From: Phycisphaerales bacterium | GTDB taxonomy: Bacteria > Planctomycetota > Phycisphaerae > Phycisphaerales > UBA1924 | DNA length: 59,331 nt | Assembly (NCBI GenBank): GCA_020853815.1 | Contig: JADYYE010000078.1 | Location: forward strand, 1-59,331 | Reading direction: 5' to 3' | Shown: piece by piece, positions 51,472 to 59,331 of the stretch | Layout of the letters: each line of letters opens with the position of its first letter | Numbering within the stretch: position 1 is the first letter of the stretch | Notes under the pieces: model-generated | What the model was told of the DNA's origin: nothing | The model's database searches: none | What the model saw: only the letters and a program-made list of their open reading frames with translations | Made by a program: the position numbers and the translations under genes

Positions 51472-52134
51472 TCACGCGATCCAGCGATCGAGGGCGCGGG
51501 CGGCGTCGAGCAGGATGATCTGGGAGAGGCGGTCGGCTTCGCCGGTGGCGGCCTTGGCGGCGTGGATCATGCCGGAGGCGTCGTGTTCGGCGTGCGTGTG
51601 CCCGAGCACGCCGCGGATGATGACCGCGTGAACGCCCCAGGGTCGGTTGGTCGCGTTGTCGGCCTGAACGTTGTCGATGAGCCAATCCGCGGCGTCAAGG
51701 ACGCGGTCGAAGAGTGCCGGGTCGCGGGCGATGATGGCGCGGTTGATGGCGGCGTGCATGACGCGCAGCTCGCGTTCGGTCCACGACTCGATGGGCTCGC
51801 GTCCGAAGCCGGGGGTGAGTGCGCCGGCGGCGGCGCGGAGCGATCGCGGCGGGAACGAATCGCGCGAGGCGAGGCACCACCACAGGCGTTCGTCGATGGG
51901 CATGTCGGCGGACGGCGCCCGCACGGGACGGGAGAGGACGCAGCGCAGCAGCGGCTCATCGATGGGGCGGCGGTGGGAGTACTCGTCGCGAAAAGTGGCG
52001 ATGAAGCGGTCACGGGCGTCGTCGGTGGGGAGCGAATCAAGTTCCTGGGCCGTGACGCGAGCGGCGAAACGAAGTCGCTCGGCCCAGCGGCGGATCGTGG
52101 GGACAAGGTCGCGTTGTGCGGGGAAACTCACCAT
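51472..52134 (-). CDS. Protein of unknown function coupled to a glycosyltransferase gene
   Basis: A 220-residue soluble, mainly helical protein that I do not recognise. It has no signal peptide or membrane helix. Residues near 65-130 contain SRPVRAPSADMPIDERLWWCLASRD and SWTERELRVMHAAINRAI; the C-terminal 60 residues include HAVIIRGVLGHTHAEHDASGMIHAAKAATGEADRL, with several His. It starts three bases after the stop of the GT2 gene, so translation is almost certainly coupled and a related role is likely. It is convergent with pyrG. Confidence 0.6.
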   Translation of the reverse strand: MVSFPAQRDLVPTIRRWAERLRFAARVTAQELDSLPTDDARDRFIATFRDEYSHRRPIDEPLLRCVLSRPVRAPSADMPIDERLWWCLASRDSFPPRSLRAAAGALTPGFGREPIESWTERELRVMHAAINRAIIARDPALFDRVLDAADWLIDNVQADNATNRPWGVHAVIIRGVLGHTHAEHDASGMIHAAKAATGEADRLSQIILLDAARALDRWIA

Positions 52135-52137
52135 GCG

Positions 52138-53061
52138 TCACACGGTAGAACGCGTCGAAGAGACGGCGGGGATCGCCAGCTGAGATTCGCTCGTGCAGGC
52201 GCCCGCGGCGTAGACGCGCACGACTGGAGTCGGCTGTTCCATGGGCGAAAACAGGCCGAGCGTGCAACGAGTCGGGCCGGGCTGGTTGAAGCGAGCGACG
52301 CCCGGTGCGTCGGCCCACTTGCCCGGGGCGCGGGTGGGGTGGTGCTGGTGATAGACGATGATGTCGCGAACGCCGACGTGAGGTCGGGCCCCGGCGCTGT
52401 AGGCGCGGCGCGAGAAGTCGTCATCCTCCGCGCCCCATTCGATGAAGGCCTCGTCGAAGCCGTTGACGGCTCGGGCGAGCGCGAGACGCACGGCGAAGTT
52501 CGCACCGAGGATCTTTGGCTTGTGTCCCTTGGAGAATCCGAGACGCCGAAGGAAGGCTTGGCGGCGCGAGCGGGCCTGACGCTTCTCGAGTGCCGCGAGT
52601 TGCCCGGGCCGGATCGCGGCCGGTGGGCGGCGGTCTCGCACCGCGGCCTCGTCAAAGGACTCGGTTTGCTCGGGGGTGAGCTCGACTCGATGGGCGCAGA
52701 CGAGCGAGATCGACTCTGGTAGTGCGGCGAGCCTGGCGGCGTGGTCGGGCGCGGGCGAACAATCGCCATCGATGAAGGCGAAGAGGTCCTGATCGGACGC
52801 GCCGAGCTGGATGGCGGCCCGCAGGCCGTTGTTCCGGACCTGGGAGAGTCGGCACTGGTTCTGGTGCGGGCGATCGACGAGCGTGATGTCGAGCGACAAC
52901 TCCGCGGAGCACGCGGCGACCAACGCGCGGATCGACTCGTCCTGCACATCGCACGACACGAGCACGCGCCGTGGACGCGGCGACTCACTGGCGACGCCGA
53001 GCAGAGTGCGGCGGAGATGCCGCGTGGTGTGGGTCGTGATGATCAGCCAAGGCAGAGGCAC
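52138..53061 (-). CDS. Glycosyltransferase family 2 with galactosyltransferase-type C-terminus
   Basis: A 307-residue GT-A glycosyltransferase. The N-terminal half has WLIITTHTTRHLRRTLLG, VRNNGLRAAIQLGASDQDLFAFIDGDCSPAP (DGD metal/nucleotide site near 103-105). The C-terminal half has ILGANFAVRLALARAVNGFDEAFIEWGAEDDDFSRRAYSAG, the Glyco_transf_7C pattern (N-F...GFDE.F..WG.EDDD). It should add a sugar to a surface glycan or protein; the acceptor is unknown. The start is GTG at 53061 with no ribosome site; TACACT ends five bases upstream. A coupled gene of unknown function follows. Confidence 0.82.
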   Translation of the reverse strand: MPLPWLIITTHTTRHLRRTLLGVASESPRPRRVLVSCDVQDESIRALVAACSAELSLDITLVDRPHQNQCRLSQVRNNGLRAAIQLGASDQDLFAFIDGDCSPAPDHAARLAALPESISLVCAHRVELTPEQTESFDEAAVRDRRPPAAIRPGQLAALEKRQARSRRQAFLRRLGFSKGHKPKILGANFAVRLALARAVNGFDEAFIEWGAEDDDFSRRAYSAGARPHVGVRDIIVYHQHHPTRAPGKWADAPGVARFNQPGPTRCTLGLFSPMEQPTPVVRVYAAGACTSESQLAIPAVSSTRSTV

Positions 53062-53066
53062 GAGCG

Positions 53067-53072
53067 AGTGTA
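53067..53072 (-). promoter_or_regulatory. -10 hexamer for a leaderless GT2 message
   Basis: TACACT on the minus strand ends five bases before the GTG start at 53061. No Shine-Dalgarno is present and no clear -35 was seen. Confidence 0.4.
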
Positions 53073-53251
53073 CGCGGGGGTTTTCGGACGGTTGCGGATG
53101 GGTGAGCGCATGATGGGACGTGGCTCGGGGTGGGACGAGCGGCGTGGGCGTGACGCGCGGCGCGGCGGGCGGCGGAGTATCGGCCCCGGTGTCCTTCGGA
53201 AGGAGTGGCGGCGGGGGGCGTCCGATTTGGTCGGGGAGGACAGGAGGCGGC

Positions 53252-53695
53252 ATGGGCGAGTCATCGGATTGGGGCATCGAGACAAGCACGACCGCGGCGG
53301 CGCCCGCGCCACCGAAGGGCGCGACGTCGATGCCTGTTGACATGCCGGGCATGCCCGCGGCGCCCGTGAGCGCGGGGCGGACGAAACTCCACCCGTTCAA
53401 CGCCGAACTTGACGCCGCGGAACTCGATGAGCGTTGGAGGCCCGGGACGACGTGGACGGCCAAGGCGCGGGGCCTTGGTCGCTCGCACCTGGTGCTGCAG
53501 TCTCGGCGGATGACGTATGTGGGGCGTGTGATCGTGGCCGCGGTCCATTTGATCGATTCGGAGCCCGTGGCGCTGATGGGTCGGGTGTCGGTGTGCGAGT
53601 ACGAGCAGGAAGGGTTGTATCGCATTGAGCTTGAGCTGCTGCCGGTGCCGGGGCAGGGGCCGATTCGGGATTGGGTGACTTCCAAGGGGAAGTAG
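53252..53695 (+). CDS. Small PilZ-like protein of unknown function
   Basis: A 147-residue protein. The first 45 residues are Ala/Pro/Thr-rich and probably unstructured. From about residue 60 a beta-rich part follows: WRPGTTWTAKARGLGRSHLVLQSRRMTYVGRVIVAAVHL...ALMGRVSVCEYEQEGLYRIELELLPVP, which resembles a PilZ barrel (c-di-GMP binding) in the order of strands and the C.Y...GLY.I.LEL end. The usual RxxxR and (D/N)xSxxG motifs are not clear, so ligand binding is doubtful. ATG at 53252 follows AGGAGG. The gene stands alone, divergent from the GT2 gene. Beyond its stop, AGGCACTTGG is repeated at 53707-53716 and 53721-53730. Confidence 0.5.
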   Translation: MGESSDWGIETSTTAAAPAPPKGATSMPVDMPGMPAAPVSAGRTKLHPFNAELDAAELDERWRPGTTWTAKARGLGRSHLVLQSRRMTYVGRVIVAAVHLIDSEPVALMGRVSVCEYEQEGLYRIELELLPVPGQGPIRDWVTSKGK

Positions 53696-53706
53696 GAGCA
53701 GGGAAG

Positions 53707-53730
53707 AGGCACTTGGCACCAGGCACTTGG
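53707..53730. repeat. Short direct repeat between the PilZ-like gene and panC
   Basis: AGGCACTTGG at 53707-53716 and again at 53721-53730, a 14-base period. Nothing else except the panC promoter is visible in this 191-base gap. Confidence 0.5.
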
Positions 53731-53850
53731 GAAGAGAGAACCAGGAAGCACCTGACGCGAGGCTCTCGGGGAAAGCCGAGCGTTCAGAGGTGACGAAGTG
53801 GCAAGGTTGAATATTGAAAGTCGCCGAATCGCTGCCGATTGACGGCGGAC

Positions 53851-53879
53851 TTGACAGGCGCGGCGTGGCGTACCACCCT
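53851..53879 (+). promoter_or_regulatory. panC promoter, leaderless
   Basis: TTGACA (53851-53856), 17 bases, then CACCCT (53874-53879), ending seven bases before the panC ATG at 53887. The perfect -35 compensates for a poor -10. No ribosome site is present, so the mRNA probably begins at the start codon. Confidence 0.5.
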
Positions 53880-53886
53880 TTCGGCG

Positions 53887-54711
53887 ATGCGCGTCGCGAC
53901 CACACATCAGGAACTGGGCGAGAAAGAGCGGCGGGTGTTTGTGCCGACGATGGGGGCCTTGCACGCCGGGCACGCGTCTCTGATCCGCCAGGCGGCCGGG
54001 ATCGCGCGAGCACGCGGTGGCGAGGTCGCGGTAAGCATCTTCGTCAACCCGACGCAATTCAACGAGGCGGCGGACTACAGGCGGTATCCGCGCACGCTCG
54101 GGGCCGACGCCGAGGTGTGCAGGGCGGCGGGCGCGGACGTGGTCTTTGCTCCTGAGGCGAGCGAGGTGTACCCGCCGGGCCGAGTGATCCGCGTGCCTGA
54201 CCTGCCGCGGGTTGCGAAAAGTCCGGGGCTGGAGGACGCGCAGCGTCCGGGGCATTTCGCGGGCGTGTGCCAGGTGGTGCTGCGCCTGTTTGAGCTGGTG
54301 AGGCCGAGCGTCGCGGTGTTCGGCGAAAAGGACTGGCAGCAGCTGCAGGTCATTCGCGCGATGACGGCGCAGGAGAAGCTCGCGATCGAGATCGTGCCCG
54401 GCGCGACGGTGCGCGAGGCGGACGGCCTGGCGATGAGCAGCCGCAACCGATTCCTGGGCGAGGACGATCGAAGGCGGGCTCTTTCGATTTCGCGGGTGCT
54501 GCGCGAGAGCGGGCGGTTCGAGAGCAGGCGTGAGTATGAGGCGTGGATGGTGGGGGAAATGCAGGCCGCGGGTTTAATGGTGGAATACGCGGTGGTGCGT
54601 GACGGCGCGACGCTGGAAGAGCCGGGAGCTGGAGTGATGCGGGCCCTGATCGCGGCGCGGGTGGGGAGCGTGCGGCTGATTGACAACAGCGAGGTGCGAT
54701 TCGCGGAGTAG
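53887..54711 (+). CDS. panC: Pantoate--beta-alanine ligase
   Basis: A 274-residue enzyme that joins pantoate and beta-alanine with ATP to make pantothenate, the CoA precursor. Seen: VPTMGALHAGHASLIRQA near 18-35 (HxGH nucleotide motif), VSIFVNPTQFNEAADYRRYPR near 48-68, VYPPG, GHFAGVCQVVLRLF near 122, VFGEKDWQQLQVIRAM near 147 and AMSSRNRFL near 183 (the KMSKS-equivalent). The ATG at 53887 is chosen because the promoter lies directly before it; an in-frame start at 53839 would lie upstream of the -35. It runs toward gcvT, which has its own promoter. Confidence 0.93.
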   Translation: MRVATTHQELGEKERRVFVPTMGALHAGHASLIRQAAGIARARGGEVAVSIFVNPTQFNEAADYRRYPRTLGADAEVCRAAGADVVFAPEASEVYPPGRVIRVPDLPRVAKSPGLEDAQRPGHFAGVCQVVLRLFELVRPSVAVFGEKDWQQLQVIRAMTAQEKLAIEIVPGATVREADGLAMSSRNRFLGEDDRRRALSISRVLRESGRFESRREYEAWMVGEMQAAGLMVEYAVVRDGATLEEPGAGVMRALIAARVGSVRLIDNSEVRFAE

Positions 54712-54793
54712 GTTGACCCGCGACCGCGACGCCTCGATTTTGGCCCCTGGCTCGCCGATGGCGGCCCCCGGTTCGGCGCTGGATGGTCGGCGC

Positions 54794-54822
54794 TTGCAGA
54801 TCGGGCTCGGGGGCGCTAGCCT
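54794..54822 (+). promoter_or_regulatory. gcvT promoter
   Basis: TTGCAG (54794-54799), 17 bases, then TAGCCT (54817-54822). A start near 54829 leaves a leader of about 29 bases with GGGAGG before the GTG at 54858. The leader is too short for a glycine riboswitch. Confidence 0.6.
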
Positions 54823-54857
54823 CAGCTACTTTTCGGGACATTTTTGGGAGGCCACCC

Positions 54858-55982
54858 GTGCAGCGCACGCCACTTCACAAGTTCCACGCCGACAACGGCG
54901 GCAGCATGGTCGATTTCGTGGGCTGGGAGATGCCCATCCGCTATTCCTCGATCCACGAGGAGCACAAGCAGGTCCGCACCAGCGGCGGCATCTTCGACGT
55001 GTCGCACATGGGACGCGTTCGCTTCAGCGGGCGTCACGCGCGCCGGCTGCTCGAGCGACTCTGCACCCGCAAGATCTACGACATGCAGAACGGGCAGTGC
55101 CGCTATTCGCTGGTGTGCAACGAGAAGGGCGGAGTGCGCGACGACGTGATCGTGTACCGGATCGATGAGGACGAGTTCCTCGTGGTGGTGAACGCGTCGA
55201 ACCGCGAGAAGCTGCTGGGGCATTTTGAACAGGTGCGCACGGCGGGCGACCTTTCGGTGAAGATCAAGGACGAGACGCTCGACACCGCGATGGTGGCGCT
55301 GCAAGGGCCCAAGATCATCGAGATGGTGGGGCAGGTGAGCCGCGAGGTTCCGACGCTCAAGCGATATCGCTTTACGATCAAGAACCTCTTGGTGATGAAG
55401 CTGATCGTGAGCCGCACGGGCTATACGGGCGAGGATGGCGTGGAGGTGATCCTGCCGGCGGGCGCGGTGGACATGGGCCTAAAGATGCTCTTCCGCGACA
55501 TCAATCTCAAGGCGCCGGACGCGATGGTCAAGCCGATCGGTCTGGGCGCGCGCGACACGCTGCGCATGGAGGCCGCCATGCCGCTCTACGGGCATGAGCT
55601 GGGCGAAGAGATCAACGCGCTGTCTTGCGGCGTGGACTTTGCGATCGCGATGGACAAGGACCAGGGCCAGCTCGGCGAGAAGTTCATCGGCATGGACGCG
55701 CTCCGCCAGACGATCGAGTCGGGCGGGCCCGCGCGGAAGCTGGTCGGGCTTGAGATCGAGGGCAAGCGCACGGCACGCCAGGGCAACGTGATCAAGATCG
55801 GCGACAAGGAAGTCGGCGTGGTGACCAGCGGGTGCCTGAGCCCAACGCTCGAAAAGGTCATCGCGATGGCGTTTGTCGACAAGGACAAGACGGCCGTCGG
55901 CACGGCGCTCCAGGTCGATATCGGGCGCGGCGTGTTGGAGGCCAAGATCGTGCCGATGCCGTTCTACAAGGCGGCGAAGTAA
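54858..55982 (+). CDS. gcvT: Glycine cleavage system T protein (aminomethyltransferase)
   Basis: A 374-residue tetrahydrofolate-dependent enzyme that releases ammonia and methylene-THF from the aminomethyl arm of GcvH. Seen: RTPLHKFHADNGGSMVDFVGWEMPIRY at the N-terminus, HEEHKQVRTSGGIFDVSHMG near 35-54, IVSRTGYTGEDGVEVILP near 183-200, GLGARDTLRMEAAMPLYGHEL near 235-255 and the C-terminal GVVTSGCLSPTLEKVIAMAFVD. The start is GTG at 54858 with GGGAGG six bases upstream. gcvH and gcvP are not in the window. Confidence 0.93.
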   Translation: MQRTPLHKFHADNGGSMVDFVGWEMPIRYSSIHEEHKQVRTSGGIFDVSHMGRVRFSGRHARRLLERLCTRKIYDMQNGQCRYSLVCNEKGGVRDDVIVYRIDEDEFLVVVNASNREKLLGHFEQVRTAGDLSVKIKDETLDTAMVALQGPKIIEMVGQVSREVPTLKRYRFTIKNLLVMKLIVSRTGYTGEDGVEVILPAGAVDMGLKMLFRDINLKAPDAMVKPIGLGARDTLRMEAAMPLYGHELGEEINALSCGVDFAIAMDKDQGQLGEKFIGMDALRQTIESGGPARKLVGLEIEGKRTARQGNVIKIGDKEVGVVTSGCLSPTLEKVIAMAFVDKDKTAVGTALQVDIGRGVLEAKIVPMPFYKAAK

Positions 55983-56096
55983 GCGGCACCGGGCGTGGTC
56001 GTGCCACCGATTGCCGGCTTTGCAACGATCGGTGCCGCGTCGCTGATGTCGTCGCAAGTCACGGGCCGGCTCGCGGATGCGCCGGTCGGTGGCACG
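55983..56096. repeat. Cluster of inverted repeats between gcvT and the cysteine desulfurase gene
   Basis: GCGGCACCG (55983-55991) with CGGTGCCGC (56030-56038); CGTGCCACCG (56000-56009) with CGGTGGCACG (56087-56096); CACCGAT (56005-56011) with ATCGGTG (56028-56034). The pairs are mutually exclusive, so alternative folds are possible. The region starts directly after the gcvT stop and fills most of the 140-base gap. Confidence 0.6.
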
Positions 56097-56122
56097 GGTG
56101 TTGACCTCGCGTGAGATGAGCG

Positions 56123-57322
56123 ATGATCTACCTCGACAACGCCTCGACGAGCTTCCCCAAGCCGCCCGAGGTGATTGAGGCGGTCGCGCGGTGCCTGGCC
56201 GAGGTCTCGGGCTCGGCGGGGCGCGGCGCCCACGCGGGCGCGCGCCGGGCGGCGAAGATCATCGATTCATGCCGGGATGCGGTCGCGGAATTGCTCGACG
56301 CGGAGCGGGCGGAGTCGATCGTCTTCACGCACAACGCGACGGACGCGCTGAATCTCGCGATCCGCGGCGTGATCGAGCCCCTGCTCCGTCGCGGCGAGTC
56401 GGTGCACGTCGTTGCGTCGGCGTTCGACCACAACTCCGTGCTGCGCCCGATTGAGTGTGTCCGGTCGCTCGGCGCGAGCGTGACGATCGTGGACGCGGGC
56501 GAGGGTGGAATCGTCGCACCGTCGGCGGTCTGCCACGCGATCCGCGGGGATACAAGGCTCGTCGTGCTCAACCACGCGAGCAATGTGACGGGGATGGTGC
56601 AGCGCGCGGCGGAGATCGCGGACGCGTGCAAGTCCCGGGGCGTGCCGCTCTTGCTCGATGCGACGCAGACGCTCGGGCACATGGCGGTGAGCGTGCGTCA
56701 ACTCGGCGTGGACCTACTCGCGTTCTCCGGGCACAAGGGTCTGCTCGGGCCAACCGGCACGGGCGGGCTGTACTTCCGCCCGGGCTTTGAGGATCGCGTC
56801 GAACCCCTGCGCACGGGCGGCACGGGCACCGAATCGGAGTCGCGAACGCAGCCGCGAGCGATGCCGGAACGATTCGAGTCGGGCACGATAAACGTCGCGG
56901 GGCTCGCGGGGCTCGACGCGGGGGTGCGATGGGTATTGCGTGAGGGCGCGGGTGGTGGATTCTCGCGCGAGCGGCGCGCGACGGCTGCGTTCATCGCTCG
57001 CCTGCGGGAGCTTGGCCTTGATGACTCTGGGCGCGGCGAGGAGCGGTCGGCGGCCCAAGAGCTCTCTGTGATCGGCGGCCTTTCGCCCGCAACTCTTCGC
57101 GTCGGGACGTTTGCGTTCGTGCATGACTCCGTCGATGTGCATCAGACGGCGGCGATGCTAGAGAGCGAGCACGGCGTGGTGACGCGTGCCGGCTTGCATT
57201 GCGCGCCCTTGGCGGCGGGGGGAAGATCGACGCTCCGGGCGAGCTTTGGGCCGATGGTGGGTGTGGATGACGCCGTGATCGCGGCGGGTGCGATTGTCGA
57301 GGTGTTCGGCGCGATGGCGTAG
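56123..57322 (+). CDS. Cysteine desulfurase-family PLP enzyme (class V aminotransferase)
   Basis: A 399-residue enzyme that probably removes sulfur from cysteine to form an enzyme persulfide. Seen: MIYLDNASTSFPKPPEV at the start, GAHAGARRA near 34-42, FTHNATDALNLAIRG near 68-82, LLDATQTLGHMAV near 180-192, DLLAFSGHKGLLGPTGTGGLY near 200-220 with the PLP lysine, RFESGTINVAGLAGLDAG, and RAGLHCAPLA near 355 with the active Cys. The compact N-terminus resembles the EF2568-type subgroup rather than IscS or SufS. ATG at 56123 has no strong ribosome site. No IscU or SufE partner is adjacent. Confidence 0.88.
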   Translation: MIYLDNASTSFPKPPEVIEAVARCLAEVSGSAGRGAHAGARRAAKIIDSCRDAVAELLDAERAESIVFTHNATDALNLAIRGVIEPLLRRGESVHVVASAFDHNSVLRPIECVRSLGASVTIVDAGEGGIVAPSAVCHAIRGDTRLVVLNHASNVTGMVQRAAEIADACKSRGVPLLLDATQTLGHMAVSVRQLGVDLLAFSGHKGLLGPTGTGGLYFRPGFEDRVEPLRTGGTGTESESRTQPRAMPERFESGTINVAGLAGLDAGVRWVLREGAGGGFSRERRATAAFIARLRELGLDDSGRGEERSAAQELSVIGGLSPATLRVGTFAFVHDSVDVHQTAAMLESEHGVVTRAGLHCAPLAAGGRSTLRASFGPMVGVDDAVIAAGAIVEVFGAMA

Positions 57323-57416
57323 GCGATTCGCCGCTCTGGCATCTTTGATTGGGGCGAGCCGGGGAAGGGGGCTCGATCCGGGTGCCTCGGAGTGCGGACG
57401 AATCGCCTCGCCCGGT

Positions 57417-57992
57417 TCATGTTTGATCGCGGGAGGCTACGAGCGATCGCGACGCGAGCTGATCGAGCAATTCTGTCGGATCGGCGTGGAACGCGATGCC
57501 GCTCCGGTGCTTCAGCCGCAGGAACGATTCGCGGTCGGCGTGGTCGAGGAAGGTGATGAGGGAGTCGTAGTAGCCGGCGGTGTTCAGGAGGCCGACGGGC
57601 TTGGAGTGGATGCCCAGCTGCGCCCAGGCCATGATCTCGAAGAACTCGTCGAACGTGCCGTAGCCGCCCGGGAGCGCGACAAAGGCGTCGGCGAGCGTGG
57701 CCATCATCGCCTTGCGCTCGTGCATGGTCTCGGTGACGCGGAGCTCGGTGATGCCTTCGTGGGCGAGCTCGCGCCCCTTGAGGAATCGCGTGATCACACC
57801 GATGACCTTGCCGCCCCTGGCGAGCGAGCCGTTGGCGACAGCGCCCATGAGCCCGGCATTCCCGCCGCCATAGACGAGCGTGACGCCGCGATCGGCGAGG
57901 ATTCCGCCCAGTTCGCGGGCCGCGGATTCGTACTCGGGGCGAGCGCCCATGCTGGCGCCGCAGAAGACACACAGGCGATGCGGTTGAGACAT
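57417..57992 (-). CDS. LOG-family protein (nucleotide 5'-monophosphate phosphoribohydrolase)
   Basis: A 191-residue Rossmann-like enzyme of the LOG (lonely guy) family, which releases the base from nucleoside monophosphates, including cytokinin ribotides in plants. Seen: LCVFCGASMGARPEY near 7-21, GVTLVYGGGNAGLMGAVANG near 36-55, TETMHERKAMM near 92-102 and the key PGGYGTFDEFFE near 113-124. In bacteria the true role is often nucleotide turnover. ATG at 57992 follows GGAGGG; the frame stays open upstream through the gap terminator. It is convergent with the desulfurase gene. Confidence 0.9.
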   Translation of the reverse strand: MSQPHRLCVFCGASMGARPEYESAARELGGILADRGVTLVYGGGNAGLMGAVANGSLARGGKVIGVITRFLKGRELAHEGITELRVTETMHERKAMMATLADAFVALPGGYGTFDEFFEIMAWAQLGIHSKPVGLLNTAGYYDSLITFLDHADRESFLRLKHRSGIAFHADPTELLDQLASRSLVASRDQT

Positions 57993-58090
57993 GAAGCCCT
58001 CCGTGTTGGGGGAGAGCATAGGAGAGCGGGAAACAAAGGGGAGTTGAGGAAGAAAGGTCAGGAAGTGGGGGGCGACGCGGCACTCCTCAA

Positions 58091-58119
58091 CAAAAAAGCC
58101 CGCGCTTTCGCGTCGGGCT
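58091..58119 (-). terminator. Terminator of the gap gene
   Basis: On the minus strand AGCCCG (58114-58119), a bulge, a small CGC/GCG stem with loop GAAA, then CGGGCT (58097-58102) followed by TTTTT (58092-58096). It lies about 100 bases after the gap stop and before the LOG gene. Confidence 0.75.
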
Positions 58120-58222
58120 CTTGAACACAATCATTGGGATTCTGGACTCGCGGTCGCGAAGACCGCCGATTCACCCGATCGCACCCTCCTGGAGAGCGGT
58201 GCCACCGAGAATCGAAGCCGGA

Positions 58223-59329
<1,107 letters not shown>

Positions 59330-59331
59330 GA

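Noticed and set aside
54712..54857. Glycine riboswitch upstream of gcvT
   Set aside because: No aptamer pattern was recognised and the predicted leader is about 29 bases.

Overview
The window reads as chromosomal DNA of a GC-rich planctomycete, most likely of the Phycisphaerae/Phycisphaerales type. The grounds are a secreted alpha-amylase-like protein ending in two dockerin-like GDDYDAFASxF repeats, a fused CcoN-CcoO cbb3 oxidase subunit, many short dispersed palindromes with a RAYT-type transposase, and tightly packed genes using many GTG/TTG starts. The genus assignment is inference. No rRNA, tRNA or CRISPR was seen. LAYOUT: (1) 1-9056, carbohydrate block: the edge of an IS3-type element, a fucose-isomerase-like enzyme divergent from a DeoR regulator, a secreted GH13 protein, a GH31 alpha-glucosidase lipoprotein and an AraD-like class II aldolase/epimerase. 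(2) 9230-18591, respiration: a minus-strand run ccoNO-ccoQ-ccoP(single heme)-ccoG-fixH-SafE-ccoI-ccoS with mostly 4-base stop/start overlaps, divergent from an Rrf2-type regulator carrying three likely Fe-S cysteines. (3) 18668-20422, accessory: terminator, small membrane protein, RAYT transposase with an array of REP-like hairpins, and a small unknown gene coupled to pdhC. (4) 20426-24842, pyruvate dehydrogenase pdhA-pdhB-pdhC, interrupted by a BrnT/BrnA toxin-antitoxin pair and by a terminator before pdhC; E3 is not in the window. (5) 24984-35554, a secreted erythromycin-esterase-family protein, a secreted beta-lactamase-fold serine hydrolase, then acyl-CoA breakdown: a long acyl-CoA dehydrogenase, three crotonase-family proteins and HMG-CoA lyase. 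(6) 35590-44392, a Tat-type lipoprotein amidase, asparagine synthetase, an FmdB-like protein, serA, an exported protein of unknown function, a family 9 glycosyltransferase and serC. (7) 44477-49257, two tandem secreted M1 metallopeptidases. (8) 49429-59275, housekeeping: a divergent CTP synthase, an unknown gene with a GT2 glycosyltransferase, a PilZ-like protein, panC, gcvT, a cysteine desulfurase, a LOG protein and gap. REGULATORY THEME: several genes that lack a Shine-Dalgarno sequence (araD-like, the 18793 membrane protein, the RAYT, hmgL, asnB, fmdB-like, pyrG, panC, the GT2) have a TAnnnT-like -10 hexamer ending only 5-7 bases before the start codon, which predicts leaderless mRNAs. I regard this, the BrnTA pair inside the pdh locus, and the reduced cbb3 oxidase with its Rrf2 regulator as the most interesting points. 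I found no clearly new multi-gene system. Every functional call rests on motifs and translated sequence read by eye; no database search was run.
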